NCBI RefSeq assembly: GCF_000342165.1 | Contig: NZ_AMRV01000005.1 | Location: forward strand, 1-64,000 | From: Pacificimonas flava | GTDB lineage: Bacteria > Pseudomonadota > Alphaproteobacteria > Sphingomonadales > Sphingomonadaceae | Length of the DNA: 64,000 nucleotides | Reading direction: 5' to 3' | Shown: positions 10,455 through 18,481 of the stretch, piece after piece | Position numbering within the stretch: position 1 is the stretch's first letter | How the letters are laid out: each line of letters opens with the position of its first letter | The notes under the pieces: generated by a model | Seen by the model: the letters and a program-made list of their open reading frames with translations, nothing else | What the model was told of the DNA's origin: nothing | Databases searched by the model: none | Made by a program: the position numbers and the translations under genes

Positions 10455-11039
10455 CTAGTGGCCGCGCGCGATCTCGCCCAGCCAGAAGGGATAGCCGCCG
10501 CTGATCGCCGGTGCCGGCACATCGCCCGGCCACGGCCCCAGCAAGGTGACCACCCCTTGCAGCAAGGCCGGCAGCCGGTCCTCCTCCCCGAATGCTTCCA
10601 GGCAAAGGCTCGTCCAGCGTTCGCCGTGCGCTTCGACGAGCGCATATTCCAGCGCCGCGCCGTTCTCCGCCTCCTCTTCGCTGTCGACGGGATGCCAGCC
10701 GCCGTCCGCGAAGCGGAGAATGCGGCGGCGGCGTTCCTTCCCCACCGCGACGGTCCCCTCGTCCGTCAGCGGCAGCCGCGCGGCCTCGCTCTTGAGCCAC
10801 AATTCCGCCTGCGCGGCCATGGACGGGGGCAGGGAAATGTCGGGCAGGCCGACGAGCACCTTCACCTCGCTATGTTCGCGGCCGCGCCGTTTCAGGCTGA
10901 TGTCGGTCAGGTTCGGATCGGCGAGGTAAAGGTCGGTGCGCGTCTCGCGCTTGGGCGCCGCGCCCTGCATCAGCCAATCCTGCAGCCCGGACACCTCCCG
11001 GCCTCGCCACCACCACCGAAGCTCTGCCGTGCGCCACAT
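10455..11039 (-). CDS. conserved-looking hypothetical protein, possibly CYTH-like
   Basis: I do not recognise this 194-residue protein with certainty. The ATG at 11039 gives MWRTAELRWWWRG; a TTG at 11060 would add seven residues. The N-terminal 70 residues alternate charged and hydrophobic residues in a beta-strand pattern (AELRWWW, TDLYLAD, ISLKRRG, SEVKVLVG) that loosely recalls the CYTH/triphosphate-tunnel fold. The exact ExExK signature is not present, so this is only a suggestion. The C-terminal half ends with a Gly/Pro-rich stretch. It has no signal peptide or membrane segment. It lies 89 bases upstream of the enoyl-CoA hydratase on the same strand, but there is no sign of shared function. 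Confidence 0.6.
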   Translation of the reverse strand: MWRTAELRWWWRGREVSGLQDWLMQGAAPKRETRTDLYLADPNLTDISLKRRGREHSEVKVLVGLPDISLPPSMAAQAELWLKSEAARLPLTDEGTVAVGKERRRRILRFADGGWHPVDSEEEAENGAALEYALVEAHGERWTSLCLEAFGEEDRLPALLQGVVTLLGPWPGDVPAPAISGGYPFWLGEIARGH

Positions 11040-11152
11040 AAGGATAACCCCGTTCACCAAGGACTTCGCGCTGTTCTAGGCGCCTTTTGCCGCTTGGCAA
11101 TCGCGGCGCCGTCACGGCATAGGAGCCGGAGACGCGAGAGGGGAGACCGGTC

Positions 11153-12103
11153 ATCGACAATCTGGCGCACACGCTGGCGGGCGCGGCCCTCGGCGAAGCG
11201 GGGCTGAAGGAGAAATCGGGCCTCGGCCTTGCGACCTTGATGATCGCCGCGAATATCCCGGACCTCGACGCGATCGCATTGGTGTTCGGAGAGAACCTCG
11301 CCTTTCGGCGGGGCCTGACGCACGGCCCTATCGGGCTCTTGCTGCTGCCGGTGCTGCTGACGCTGGCGATGCTGGGGTTCGACAAGTGGCAGGCGCGGCG
11401 AGGAAAACGTCCGCCGGACAGGCTGCCGGTGCGGGCGGGCTGGCTGCTTCTTCTCGCCTATATCGGTGCGCTGTCGCATCCGGCGCTCGATTTCCTGAAC
11501 ACCTATGGCGTGCGCTGCCTGGCGCCATTCTCGGACCGCTGGTTCTACGGCGATACGCTGTTCATCATCGATGTGTGGCTGTGGACGGTGCTGGCCATCG
11601 GTACCTTCTGGGCGCAGCGGCGGCGGCGGGGCGGTGTGAAGCGGCCCCGGCTGCCGGCACAGGCGGCCATTTTGATCCTCTGCGCCTATATCGCGGGCAT
11701 GGGCGCCTTCTCCGCCGCCAGCGAGAGCGCTGCCCGCGCGGCCGTGGCGCAGGCGGGCTACGGCACGGCGGAGCTTGCCATCGCCAGTCCGCCGCCGGTC
11801 GATCCCTTTCGCCGCCGACTGATCTACCGGACGGAGGATCGCCGCGTGGGTTGGGGCGAGGTTGCCCTTGGCGGACCGGTGGTGCTGGACGCGCCGCCCC
11901 GGCCGGATGCAATGGACGATCCGCGCATCGCCGCCGCCGCAGCCGGGTCGAAACCCTTGCGCGATTTCCTGTTCTGGTCGCGCGTGCCGTTCGCCCGGTT
12001 CGAGGGCGGCGAGGTGATCGTCAGCGACGCGCGCTATACGGACCGCTTCGCCAGCAGCAACTTTACCGTCAGGGCGCCGGTGTCCGCAGCGGACCGCGAA
12101 TAG
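11153..12103 (+). CDS. YdjM-like membrane-bound metal-dependent hydrolase family protein, apparent ATC start
   Basis: A 316-residue inner-membrane protein of the YdjM family (PF04307). The family normally begins M-D-N-L-x-H-T-L-x-G-A-A-L. Here the frame reads ATC-GAC-AAT-CTG-GCG-CAC-ACG-CTG (I-D-N-L-A-H-T-L) at 11153. No ATG, GTG or TTG lies between there and the upstream in-frame stop at 11120. A good ribosome-binding sequence GAGGGGAG ends 7-8 bases before the ATC. The first orthodox starts (TTG 11237, ATG 11240) would cut off about 28 conserved residues. Motifs include ANIPDLDAIA and FRRGLTHGPIG (the His/Asp metal ligands of the family), followed by four to five hydrophobic segments. The 3' end overlaps the converging DUF423 gene by 35 bases. 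Confidence 0.8.
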   Translation: MDNLAHTLAGAALGEAGLKEKSGLGLATLMIAANIPDLDAIALVFGENLAFRRGLTHGPIGLLLLPVLLTLAMLGFDKWQARRGKRPPDRLPVRAGWLLLLAYIGALSHPALDFLNTYGVRCLAPFSDRWFYGDTLFIIDVWLWTVLAIGTFWAQRRRRGGVKRPRLPAQAAILILCAYIAGMGAFSAASESAARAAVAQAGYGTAELAIASPPPVDPFRRRLIYRTEDRRVGWGEVALGGPVVLDAPPRPDAMDDPRIAAAAAGSKPLRDFLFWSRVPFARFEGGEVIVSDARYTDRFASSNFTVRAPVSAADRE

Positions 12104-12425
12104 CGGCGGCGACGATCAGCGCCCAGCCCGCCATCATCGTGACGCCGCCGACGGGCGCGACCGGGCCCAGCGAAACGCCGCCGAGACCGGACAGGTAGAG
12201 CGCGCCGGAAAAGAGCAGCGTTCCCGCAAGGAGAAGGAGGACGGCGAGCCGGCCCAATCCGCCGGGAAGCAGCGCCAGCGCGCCTAGGGCGGCGGCGGCA
12301 TGAATAAGTTGCATCGTTGCGCCGGTCGTGACGACCGGACCCGCCGGTGCATGCGCGCCGATGGCTGCGAAGGCGACGCCGCACAGGCCGTGCAGCCCGG
12401 CAAGGACGGCGAGATAGCGGCTCAT
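12069..12425 (-). CDS. DUF423 family small membrane protein
   Basis: A 118-residue protein with about four hydrophobic segments, matching the DUF423/YgdD family of small inner-membrane proteins. Family landmarks are the N-terminal GLHGLCGVAFAAIGAH, then IHAAAALGALAL, LLAGTLLFSGALYLSGL and the C-terminal PVGGVTMMAGWALI. The biochemical function of the family is not established. Its start codon overlaps the stop of the NifU-like gene by four bases, and it is the last gene of the alr-mlaE-mlaF-VOC-nifU-like unit. Its tail overlaps the converging YdjM-like gene. Confidence 0.9.
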   Translation of the reverse strand: MSRYLAVLAGLHGLCGVAFAAIGAHAPAGPVVTTGATMQLIHAAAALGALALLPGGLGRLAVLLLLAGTLLFSGALYLSGLGGVSLGPVAPVGGVTMMAGWALIVAAAIRGPLRTPAP

Positions 12426-12874
12426 TCCGCCGCCGCCTTGCGGTTTCGGGTCAGCGCGGCTTCCGCAGCCTCGGTAACTGCTTCAAGCGCAAGCAGGATG
12501 GAGGGGTGACGCGCCTTGTGCGGCCGGGCTGGCGCGAAAACCTCATAATCCTCCCACCCCGTAGGCAGTGCGCCGTCCTCGTCGCCCAGGAACAGCCTTA
12601 GCGCGTCCCGGGCAGCGGCAAGCTGACCTGCGCTTTGGCCCATGACGCGCTCCCCCAGCAGGGATGCGGACGCCTGACCAAGGGCACAGGCCCGCACCTC
12701 CTGACCGAATGCCTTTACCCGGCCCCCCTCGTCCAGATCGAGGTCGACGGTCACGCGGCTGCCGCAAATGGGCGACACCTTCTGCACACTGGCCTGCGGC
12801 GTTTCCAGACGCGCCTGCAGCGGAATTTCGGCGGCAAGGCGCAGGATACGGGTGTTGTAAAGCGGCTCGGTCAT
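12422..12874 (-). CDS. NifU-like iron-sulfur cluster assembly scaffold protein
   Basis: A 150-residue member of the IscU/NifU N-terminal family, whose members hold nascent Fe-S clusters on three Cys and an Asp. The opening MTEPLYNTRILRLAAEIP is typical. Cys37 (SPICGSR) and Cys63 (VRACALGQASASLL) align with the first two cluster ligands. The third Cys is missing: the matching region reads KARHPSILLALEAV and there is no other cysteine. It may therefore bind a cluster with another ligand, or have lost the scaffold role. It lies 16 bases after the VOC gene and overlaps DUF423 by four bases. Confidence 0.82.
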   Translation of the reverse strand: MTEPLYNTRILRLAAEIPLQARLETPQASVQKVSPICGSRVTVDLDLDEGGRVKAFGQEVRACALGQASASLLGERVMGQSAGQLAAARDALRLFLGDEDGALPTGWEDYEVFAPARPHKARHPSILLALEAVTEAAEAALTRNRKAAAE

Positions 12875-12890
12875 CGGCCTTCAGATAGGC

Positions 12891-13256
12891 TCAGTCGCCG
12901 CCGCTTTCCATGAACTCGATGCGATTGCCGAACGGATCGCTGGCGAAAAAGCGTCGCACCCCTGGCAAGCGGTCGTCCCACTCCGGACTGTGCCCGGCGG
13001 CTCCCAACGTGGCTGCGAGAGCATCGAGCGCCTCCACGCAAAGGGCGGGATGCGCGCGCCTGGCGGGGCGGAAATCCGGATCGCTGCCGATATGGATCTG
13101 CACCGTGCCGGCCGCGAACCAGCAGCCTTCCGGCGACAATGTCTCCGGTTTCGGAACTTCCGCCATGCCCAGCAGATCGGCGAAAAAGGCGCGGGCCGCG
13201 TCCTCGCCGCCCGCCGGCATGGCGAGCTGCACATGGTCGATGCGCAGCAGCGTCAA
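12891..13256 (-). CDS. VOC/glyoxalase superfamily protein
   Basis: A 121-residue vicinal-oxygen-chelate domain protein. Paired beta-alpha-beta-beta-beta modules are suggested by LLRIDHVQLAMPAGGEDAARAFF at the start and PGVRRFFASDPFGNRIEFMES at the end. His8 and Glu near the C-terminus sit where metal ligands usually are. The start is a TTG at 13256 that overlaps the mlaF stop codon as TTGA, so translation is probably coupled. The substrate is unknown; members include glyoxalases, dioxygenases and resistance proteins. There is no obvious link to lipid transport apart from the shared operon. Confidence 0.82.
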   Translation of the reverse strand: MTLLRIDHVQLAMPAGGEDAARAFFADLLGMAEVPKPETLSPEGCWFAAGTVQIHIGSDPDFRPARRAHPALCVEALDALAATLGAAGHSPEWDDRLPGVRRFFASDPFGNRIEFMESGGD

Positions 13257-14035
13257 TCCGTCCGTCCGTTGATGAACTTGTCGACGCGGGCATTGCCGGA
13301 ATCGTCCAGCATCTCCACCGGTCCCTGCCAGATGATGCGCCCCTCGTGCAGCATGGCCACCCGGTCGGCGATACGCCGTGCGGATTCCATATCGTGCGTG
13401 ATCGTGATGGCGGAGCAGCCGAGATCGGTGACGAGCCCGCGGATCAGGTCGTTGATCGTGTTCGCCCGGATCGGATCGAGGCCGGTCGTCGGCTCGTCGA
13501 AGAAGACGAGATCGGGGCGCGAGGCGATGGCGCGGGCCAGGGCGACGCGCTTCTGCATGCCGCCGGAGATTTCCGCCGGCCGCAGATCGGCGACCGATTC
13601 GTCCAGGCCGACCTTTGCCAGCAGCTCGACCGCGAGACTGCGCATGGACCGCCCCTTTCGCGCCCGGCCCTGCGTCAGGGCGAAGGTGACGTTGCGCCAT
13701 ACGTTCAGCGAATCGAAGAGGGCGCCGCCCTGGAACAGCATGCCCGTACGGCGGCGCACGTCGGCCCGGTCGCCGCCGGGCGCCTCCGTCATATCGATGC
13801 CGTCGATCATGATGGTGCCGCTATCCGGTTGCAGCAGGCCGAGGATGCACTTCAGCAGCACCGACTTTCCCGTGCCGCTGCCACCGATGATGACGAGTGA
13901 CTCGCCCGGCCGAACCCCGAGGTTCACGCCGTTGAGCACGATCTTCTCGCCAAAGCTTTTGCGCAGGCCGGCAATCTCGATGGCGGCGCCGGGGTTGCGC
14001 TCCTCCATGGCGGCGGGGTCGGGGGCGGGGCTCAT
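13253..14035 (-). CDS. mlaF: MlaF-type phospholipid ABC transporter ATP-binding protein
   Basis: A 260-residue ABC ATPase with Walker A GGSGTGKS (51-58), the signature motif ISGGMQ (156-161), Walker B LVFFDEP (176-182) and the switch His in ITHDMES. The ISGGM signature and the gene order with mlaE identify it as the ATPase of the Mla/Ttg2 system, which moves phospholipids between the two membranes to keep the outer leaflet asymmetric. It overlaps mlaE by four bases. The next gene downstream is VOC and not mlaD, so the substrate-binding MCE subunit is not in this operon. Confidence 0.93.
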   Translation of the reverse strand: MSPAPDPAAMEERNPGAAIEIAGLRKSFGEKIVLNGVNLGVRPGESLVIIGGSGTGKSVLLKCILGLLQPDSGTIMIDGIDMTEAPGGDRADVRRRTGMLFQGGALFDSLNVWRNVTFALTQGRARKGRSMRSLAVELLAKVGLDESVADLRPAEISGGMQKRVALARAIASRPDLVFFDEPTTGLDPIRANTINDLIRGLVTDLGCSAITITHDMESARRIADRVAMLHEGRIIWQGPVEMLDDSGNARVDKFINGRTD

Positions 14036-14817
14036 CCGAACACCAGCACGGTTATGACGAGGTTGGCGAGGAGGATGAGAAGAAAGGCGCTGACCACCGC
14101 GTTCGTGGTCGCGCGCCCGACGCCTGCCGCGCCGCCCGACGTGTGATAGCCGTGATAGCAGCCCATCAGCGCCAGTACGAAGCCGAACACCGCCGCCTTG
14201 ACCAGCGAGGAAACGATGTCCGTCACCTCCAGATAATCGCGTGTCGTTTCCAGATAGCTCGCCGCGTTGAAGCCGAGGCGATAGACGGCCAGCAGATAAC
14301 CGCCCATCACGCCGATGGCATTGGCAACGAGGGTGAGGATCGGAAGCACCACGATTGCGGCGAGGAGACGCGGCGCCACCAGGAACTGGAACGGGTCGGT
14401 CCTGAGCGTCACGAGTGCGTCGATCTGCTCTGTCACCCGCATGGTGCCAAGCTCCGCCGCCATCGCGCTCGAGACGCGGCCGGCGACCATGAGGCCGCCG
14501 AGGACGGGTGCCAGCTCGCGCACGATGGCGATGACGGTCACGGCGGGCACCGTGCTGGCGGCGTTGAAGCGCTCGCCGCCGACATAGATCTGCTGCGCCA
14601 GCGCCGCGCCGGTGAACAGGGCGGTCAGGCCGACGACCGGCAGCGAAAAATAGCCGATGCTGAGCAGTTGCTGCACGAAGCGCGCCGGATAATAGGGCGG
14701 CCTTACCGCAGCTAGTAGTGCGCGGCCGGCGAAGATCGCCGCCCGGCCTATGGCGGCGAAGAAGGAGAGGGCGGCCGCGCCGATGGGCGCGAACAGTCGG
14801 GTGAAGCTGTCCGTCAT
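14032..14817 (-). CDS. mlaE: MlaE-type ABC transporter permease
   Basis: A 261-residue inner-membrane permease of the MlaE (YrbE) family, partner of MlaF. Conserved features are FVQQLLSIGYFSLPVVGLTALFTGAALAQQ, the RELAPVLGGLMVAGRVSSAMAAELGTMRVTEQIDAL stretch, and the late GCYHGYHTSGGAAGVGRATTNAVV, with about five hydrophobic segments. It overlaps alr (14814-14817) and mlaF (14032-14035) by four bases each, so the three are translationally coupled. I infer a role in outer-membrane lipid asymmetry from family knowledge. Confidence 0.94.
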   Translation of the reverse strand: MTDSFTRLFAPIGAAALSFFAAIGRAAIFAGRALLAAVRPPYYPARFVQQLLSIGYFSLPVVGLTALFTGAALAQQIYVGGERFNAASTVPAVTVIAIVRELAPVLGGLMVAGRVSSAMAAELGTMRVTEQIDALVTLRTDPFQFLVAPRLLAAIVVLPILTLVANAIGVMGGYLLAVYRLGFNAASYLETTRDYLEVTDIVSSLVKAAVFGFVLALMGCYHGYHTSGGAAGVGRATTNAVVSAFLLILLANLVITVLVFG

Positions 14818-15842
14818 AGGTAGCGGCGCTGATAGCGGTGACCGAGGCCGGTCAGCAACTCATATTGGCTCAATCCGGAAATTCTTGCCGCATCGGCAAG
14901 CGAATAGACCAGTGTCGCCCAGTCGCCGGGCCGTGCATCCGCATCGCCGATATCCACGATCGTCAGATCCATCGAAATGCGGCCGGCGACCCGGCAGCGC
15001 CGCCCCTGCACGAGCATCTCTCCGCAGGAGGAGAAGGCGCGCAGATAGCCGTCGGCATAGCCGATATTGACGGTGGCGAGCCGCGTCGGCCGCGTGGCGG
15101 TCCAGCGCGCATTGTAGCCCGCGCTCTCACCCGCCGCGACCGCCCGCACCTGGAGGATTTCCGCCGCCGGGGCCGCGACGCTCGCCAACTGCCCTGCCGC
15201 GGCCGGATGGGGAACCCCGCCATAGAGGCCGAGGCCCGGCCGGATCGCCCCGAAATGGTAGGCCCGGCCAAGGCAGGCGCCGCCCGAGCCCGACAGCGCC
15301 GCGCGGGCCGGCCGCACGGCGTCGACGATCCCGGCGAACCGCGTACGCTGCTCCGTGTTCATTGGGCTGTCCGGTTCATCGGAGCAGGCAAGGTGCGAAT
15401 GCAGGGTGCGAAGGTTCAGGCCGGCCAGCAGGTCCGCGGTGAACTCGCGCCAGCCGATGCCGAGCCGGTTCATGCCGGTGTCGACCATGACGTCGCATGC
15501 CCGTCCGGGCGCGGCCTGCCGCCAGTGCGCGATCTGCTCTTTGCTGTTCAGCACCGGAACAACCGGCATGCGCGGATCGTCGCCCTGCCGAAATCCGTGC
15601 AGGGCGTAGGCCGTGCAGCCCGGCGGCAACGGGCCGGCCGCAGCGATTTCGTCATAGGTCGTCATGTAGAAATCGCGGCATCCCTCTTCCGCCAGGCGGG
15701 CGATCACCGCCGCCGCGCCGAGGCCGTACCCGTCGGCCTTTACCGCCGCGCCGGTTTCCGCCGCGCCGGAACGCGCGTCGAACCAGCGCCAATTGCCGGC
15801 AAGAGCCTGAAGGTCGATGGAGAGGCGAAGAGGGCTGGTCAT
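14814..15842 (-). CDS. alr: alanine racemase
   Basis: PLP enzyme interconverting L- and D-alanine for peptidoglycan. The cofactor lysine is Lys35 in AAVKADGYGLGA. Further family marks are DTGMNRLGIGWRE, HSHLACSDEPDSPMN, RPGLGLYGG, the catalytic-Tyr region SAGYNARWTA, NIGYADGYLRAF and GRISMDLTIVDI. At 342 residues it is slightly shorter than the usual 350-380. It is the first gene of the minus-strand operon running through mlaE, mlaF, VOC, the NifU-like gene and DUF423. Its promoter should lie in the AT-richer 15843-16039 interval, shared with the divergent AAA-ATPase gene. Confidence 0.95.
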   Translation of the reverse strand: MTSPLRLSIDLQALAGNWRWFDARSGAAETGAAVKADGYGLGAAAVIARLAEEGCRDFYMTTYDEIAAAGPLPPGCTAYALHGFRQGDDPRMPVVPVLNSKEQIAHWRQAAPGRACDVMVDTGMNRLGIGWREFTADLLAGLNLRTLHSHLACSDEPDSPMNTEQRTRFAGIVDAVRPARAALSGSGGACLGRAYHFGAIRPGLGLYGGVPHPAAAGQLASVAAPAAEILQVRAVAAGESAGYNARWTATRPTRLATVNIGYADGYLRAFSSCGEMLVQGRRCRVAGRISMDLTIVDIGDADARPGDWATLVYSLADAARISGLSQYELLTGLGHRYQRRYL

Positions 15843-16039
15843 GCGGCGCCCGCGTTAGCCAGCCGTGGAATCCGACGCAAATCTTGTGGGTGCCCGTCCG
15901 CCGGGATTGGGGTGCGAACGCTGACGTAAGTTATGAACTCTACCTTTGCCAGCAAATGAATAAATGGTTAACTATAAGTAACGATATTGGCGTCTTCTTG
16001 CTGTTGTAGGGGCGCGAACGCCCAGCGCGATTTGAAACG
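15843..16039. promoter_or_regulatory. AT-rich divergent promoter region (alr / AAA ATPase)
   Basis: The 197 bases between two divergent genes include a clearly AT-richer patch at about 15925-15990 (for example AATAAATGGTTAACTATAAG), unlike the surrounding GC-rich DNA. I cannot assign individual -35/-10 elements with confidence. Confidence 0.5.
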
Positions 16040-17548
16040 ATGGAACACGGCCGAAAGGGTTTGGATCAGCCAGGAAAGCCCTCGACCGGATCGGCCGCGG
16101 GGCCCTTTCCGGCGTCGTCCTTCATAACCGCCCGGGCGCGGCTTCTGGAACTGATTCGCGGCGGTGCGAATGCCGTGGTTCTGCTCGACGGCGAGAGCGG
16201 GTCGGGGAAAAGCTATCTTGCGACATTGGTGGCGGACGACCTGGCGAGGGAGGGGCGCCGCGTCTTCCTTACGGGCGGAAAGGAACTGAGGACGGACGGT
16301 GCCGATGTCCTCCTTATCGACGAGGCCGACACGCTTGGCGATGCGGGTCTTTCCGCCTTGGCGGCGTGGCGCGCCGGGCAGAACGATGGCGCAATGGACG
16401 ATGAGGGGGCGCACCGGCGCGCGGTGCTGGTTCTGGTCGCGCGGTGCGGAGTTTCGGTCGACGGCGGCGGCGGACTCGGCGGCGACCGGATGCAGGGCGG
16501 CATTCCCCGCGTGACGCTCGGCCTGTTTTCGGAGGAGGAGGTGCGCCGCTTTGCGCTGCAACTGGCCGCCCCCACCGAAATTACGGATTACGGACTGAGC
16601 CGGATCGTCGAAGCATCCGGCGGACGGCCGCGCATCGTGCGGACGCTGGTGCAGGCCGCGCTAATCGAGGCCCTGATCGATGAGGAAGGGATGGTCTGCG
16701 AACGGCATGTGCTGAGCGCATCGGCGGGGATCGACAGCGACAGGAACGATGCCAGGGACAGCGACGGTGCGAGCCATGCGCCGGCGCCCGCGAATGGCGC
16801 CGAAGACCCCAATGGACCCGCGACCGCGGCAATCTCCCACGCCCTGCCGATCCGTGCTGTCCCGAACAATCCGGCGGGCGCGGGCGCGGATGCGGCGCCG
16901 GCGTCCCGGTGGAGCAGCGGCCGCCGCGCCGCCGGCATGATCGGGTTCGCGGCGGCGGCGCTTCTGTCGGCGAACCTCGTCTTCCTTGCCGTGGGTTACC
17001 CGCCCATGGACGCGGCGTTGACGCGGGCGGGCGGCCGCTCCGGTGCGGCGACGGTGCAAGCGAACGAGGCCAAGTCCGATCTGTCCGCACGCACACCGCG
17101 CCCCATTCCGGGTGCCCCGTCGATCCCGGCGCCCATCCCGCCGCGGCAGCCAGCCCCCGGTGCCGAGGCGGCGGCCGATCCTGCGGAGCAGAATAGCGAA
17201 AGGCGCGCGCCCGTCCGCCGGGCAGCGCCGCGCGCGCAGCGGCCCTTCGTCGACATCGTTCGTCCGGCCGATCCGGCACCCTCCGCGGCGTTAGAACCGG
17301 CTCCACGCGATGGAGCCGGTGCGCCGCCGCCCCCGCGATCCACCCAGTCCACGCCTTCGACGCCGGCGGAATCGCAGGACGCGCCGCTGACCCTGGCGGA
17401 CATTGCAACGCCGCCGCCGGCGCCGGTGCCGCCCGCTCCTGCCGCCGAACAGCAGCCGGATGATGAAGACCGGGACGATACGGAAGCCGAACGCCTGTCG
17501 AACGCGGCCCAGGCCGCGCGCGACCGGCTTCGGTCCGTCAGACGATAG
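16040..17548 (+). CDS. membrane-anchored AAA ATPase with proline-rich tail (ExeA/GspA- or DamX-like layout)
   Basis: A 502-residue protein in three parts. Residues about 25-235 form a small AAA-type ATPase: Walker A GESGSGKS (51-58), Walker B DVLLIDEAD (89-97), and a helical lid with GLFSEEEVRRFALQLA and IVEASGGRPRIVRTLVQAAL, which resembles ExeA/GspA. An acidic/Ala-rich linker follows. A single membrane segment GMIGFAAAALLSANLVFLAVGY lies at about 298-320. The remaining roughly 180 residues are Pro/Ala/Arg-rich, low complexity and presumably periplasmic, with no SPOR or peptidoglycan-binding domain visible. The barrel-protein gene starts 12 bases downstream. I infer an envelope-spanning device powered from the cytoplasm; the exact function is unknown. 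Confidence 0.75.
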   Translation: MEHGRKGLDQPGKPSTGSAAGPFPASSFITARARLLELIRGGANAVVLLDGESGSGKSYLATLVADDLAREGRRVFLTGGKELRTDGADVLLIDEADTLGDAGLSALAAWRAGQNDGAMDDEGAHRRAVLVLVARCGVSVDGGGGLGGDRMQGGIPRVTLGLFSEEEVRRFALQLAAPTEITDYGLSRIVEASGGRPRIVRTLVQAALIEALIDEEGMVCERHVLSASAGIDSDRNDARDSDGASHAPAPANGAEDPNGPATAAISHALPIRAVPNNPAGAGADAAPASRWSSGRRAAGMIGFAAAALLSANLVFLAVGYPPMDAALTRAGGRSGAATVQANEAKSDLSARTPRPIPGAPSIPAPIPPRQPAPGAEAAADPAEQNSERRAPVRRAAPRAQRPFVDIVRPADPAPSAALEPAPRDGAGAPPPPRSTQSTPSTPAESQDAPLTLADIATPPPAPVPPAPAAEQQPDDEDRDDTEAERLSNAAQAARDRLRSVRR

Positions 17549-17560
17549 AAGGATGAGCGC

Positions 17561-18424
17561 ATGCATATGAAATTTTACCGGGACCCCCGGCCTGCCGCCC
17601 TTCTTGCGGGCCTCGTGACGCTTGCGGCCGTTCACGCACCGGCACGCGCCGCCTCCGACGATGCGCCCATGCCGAATGTGCAGATCGACAACCGGACGAG
17701 CCTGGGCGGGTTCAGCATCAGTGCCGGTCCGGCCTTCTGGAGCGGCGATTTCGGCGGCCCCACCACGTCCGACATCTTCGTGGCCGCCGTCAGCTTGCGT
17801 TATGACAGCGGACCCCTGAGGACCTGGGCGACGCTGCCCTATATGCGGGTCGAAAGCGACGGGGTGCTGTTTGCCGGCACCGATGGCGGTCCGATCCTGG
17901 TCGATACGACGCGTCCCTCGCCGGAGGGGCGCGTGCGTGACGGGCTGGGCGATATCACCGTCGGCGCGACATGGTCGGCGCTGGAGGGGCGCGCGGACGG
18001 TCTTGCCGTCGACCTGACAGGCCGGCTGAAACTGCCGACCGCATCGGACGGATCGGGACTCAGCACCGGCAAGACCGACGTCAGCCTCAGCGCCGATGTG
18101 TCGAAGCCGGTCGGCGGCGTCGTGCCCTTCGTCTCCGCCGGCTATCGCTTTCTGGGCGATCCCGACGGCTATGACCTCCGCAACACTGTCAGCGCGTCGG
18201 CCGGCCTGACCCTGCCGCTGGCGGAAACGGCCGATCCCGTCCTCCTTCTTTCCTATGATTATGACGAGAGCGCCACGCGCTTCGTGGACGACAGCCACGC
18301 ACTGTTCGCGGCGATCAGCGGCACGATCGGCGGCGGCTTTACCTGGACGGGCTACGGCTCCGCCGGGCTGAGCGACGGCACCAGCGATTTCTCGATCGGT
18401 GCGCTGGTCAGCTTCGCGCTCTAG
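17561..18424 (+). CDS. predicted outer-membrane beta-barrel protein
   Basis: A 287-residue protein with a signal peptide (MHMKFYRDPRPAALLAGLVTLAAVHAPARA). Repeated amphipathic beta-strand patterns follow (FSISAGPAFWSGDFGG, LRTWATLPYMRVES, DITVGATWSALEG, PVLLLSYDYDESATRF, FTWTGYGSAGLSDG), ending with FSIGALVSFAL. Length and pattern fit a 12- to 14-strand porin or transporter-like barrel, such as the transporter proteins of the phenol-degradation MetA-like family. I cannot name a family with certainty. AAGGA lies 7 bases before the start. It is probably cotranscribed with the AAA ATPase, and the pair may form one envelope system. Confidence 0.65.
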   Translation: MHMKFYRDPRPAALLAGLVTLAAVHAPARAASDDAPMPNVQIDNRTSLGGFSISAGPAFWSGDFGGPTTSDIFVAAVSLRYDSGPLRTWATLPYMRVESDGVLFAGTDGGPILVDTTRPSPEGRVRDGLGDITVGATWSALEGRADGLAVDLTGRLKLPTASDGSGLSTGKTDVSLSADVSKPVGGVVPFVSAGYRFLGDPDGYDLRNTVSASAGLTLPLAETADPVLLLSYDYDESATRFVDDSHALFAAISGTIGGGFTWTGYGSAGLSDGTSDFSIGALVSFAL

Positions 18425-18481
18425 CGACGGGTCGCGGCGAAAGGCATTGCCGCTGTTCGCCGTTCGTTCTATCCGGGCGGC

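Noticed and set aside
10366-10800. Upstream extension of the enoyl-CoA hydratase frame to give 409 residues
   Set aside because: The added part is Arg/Gly-rich shadow of the neighbouring gene; AGGAGG directly precedes the ATG at 10365.
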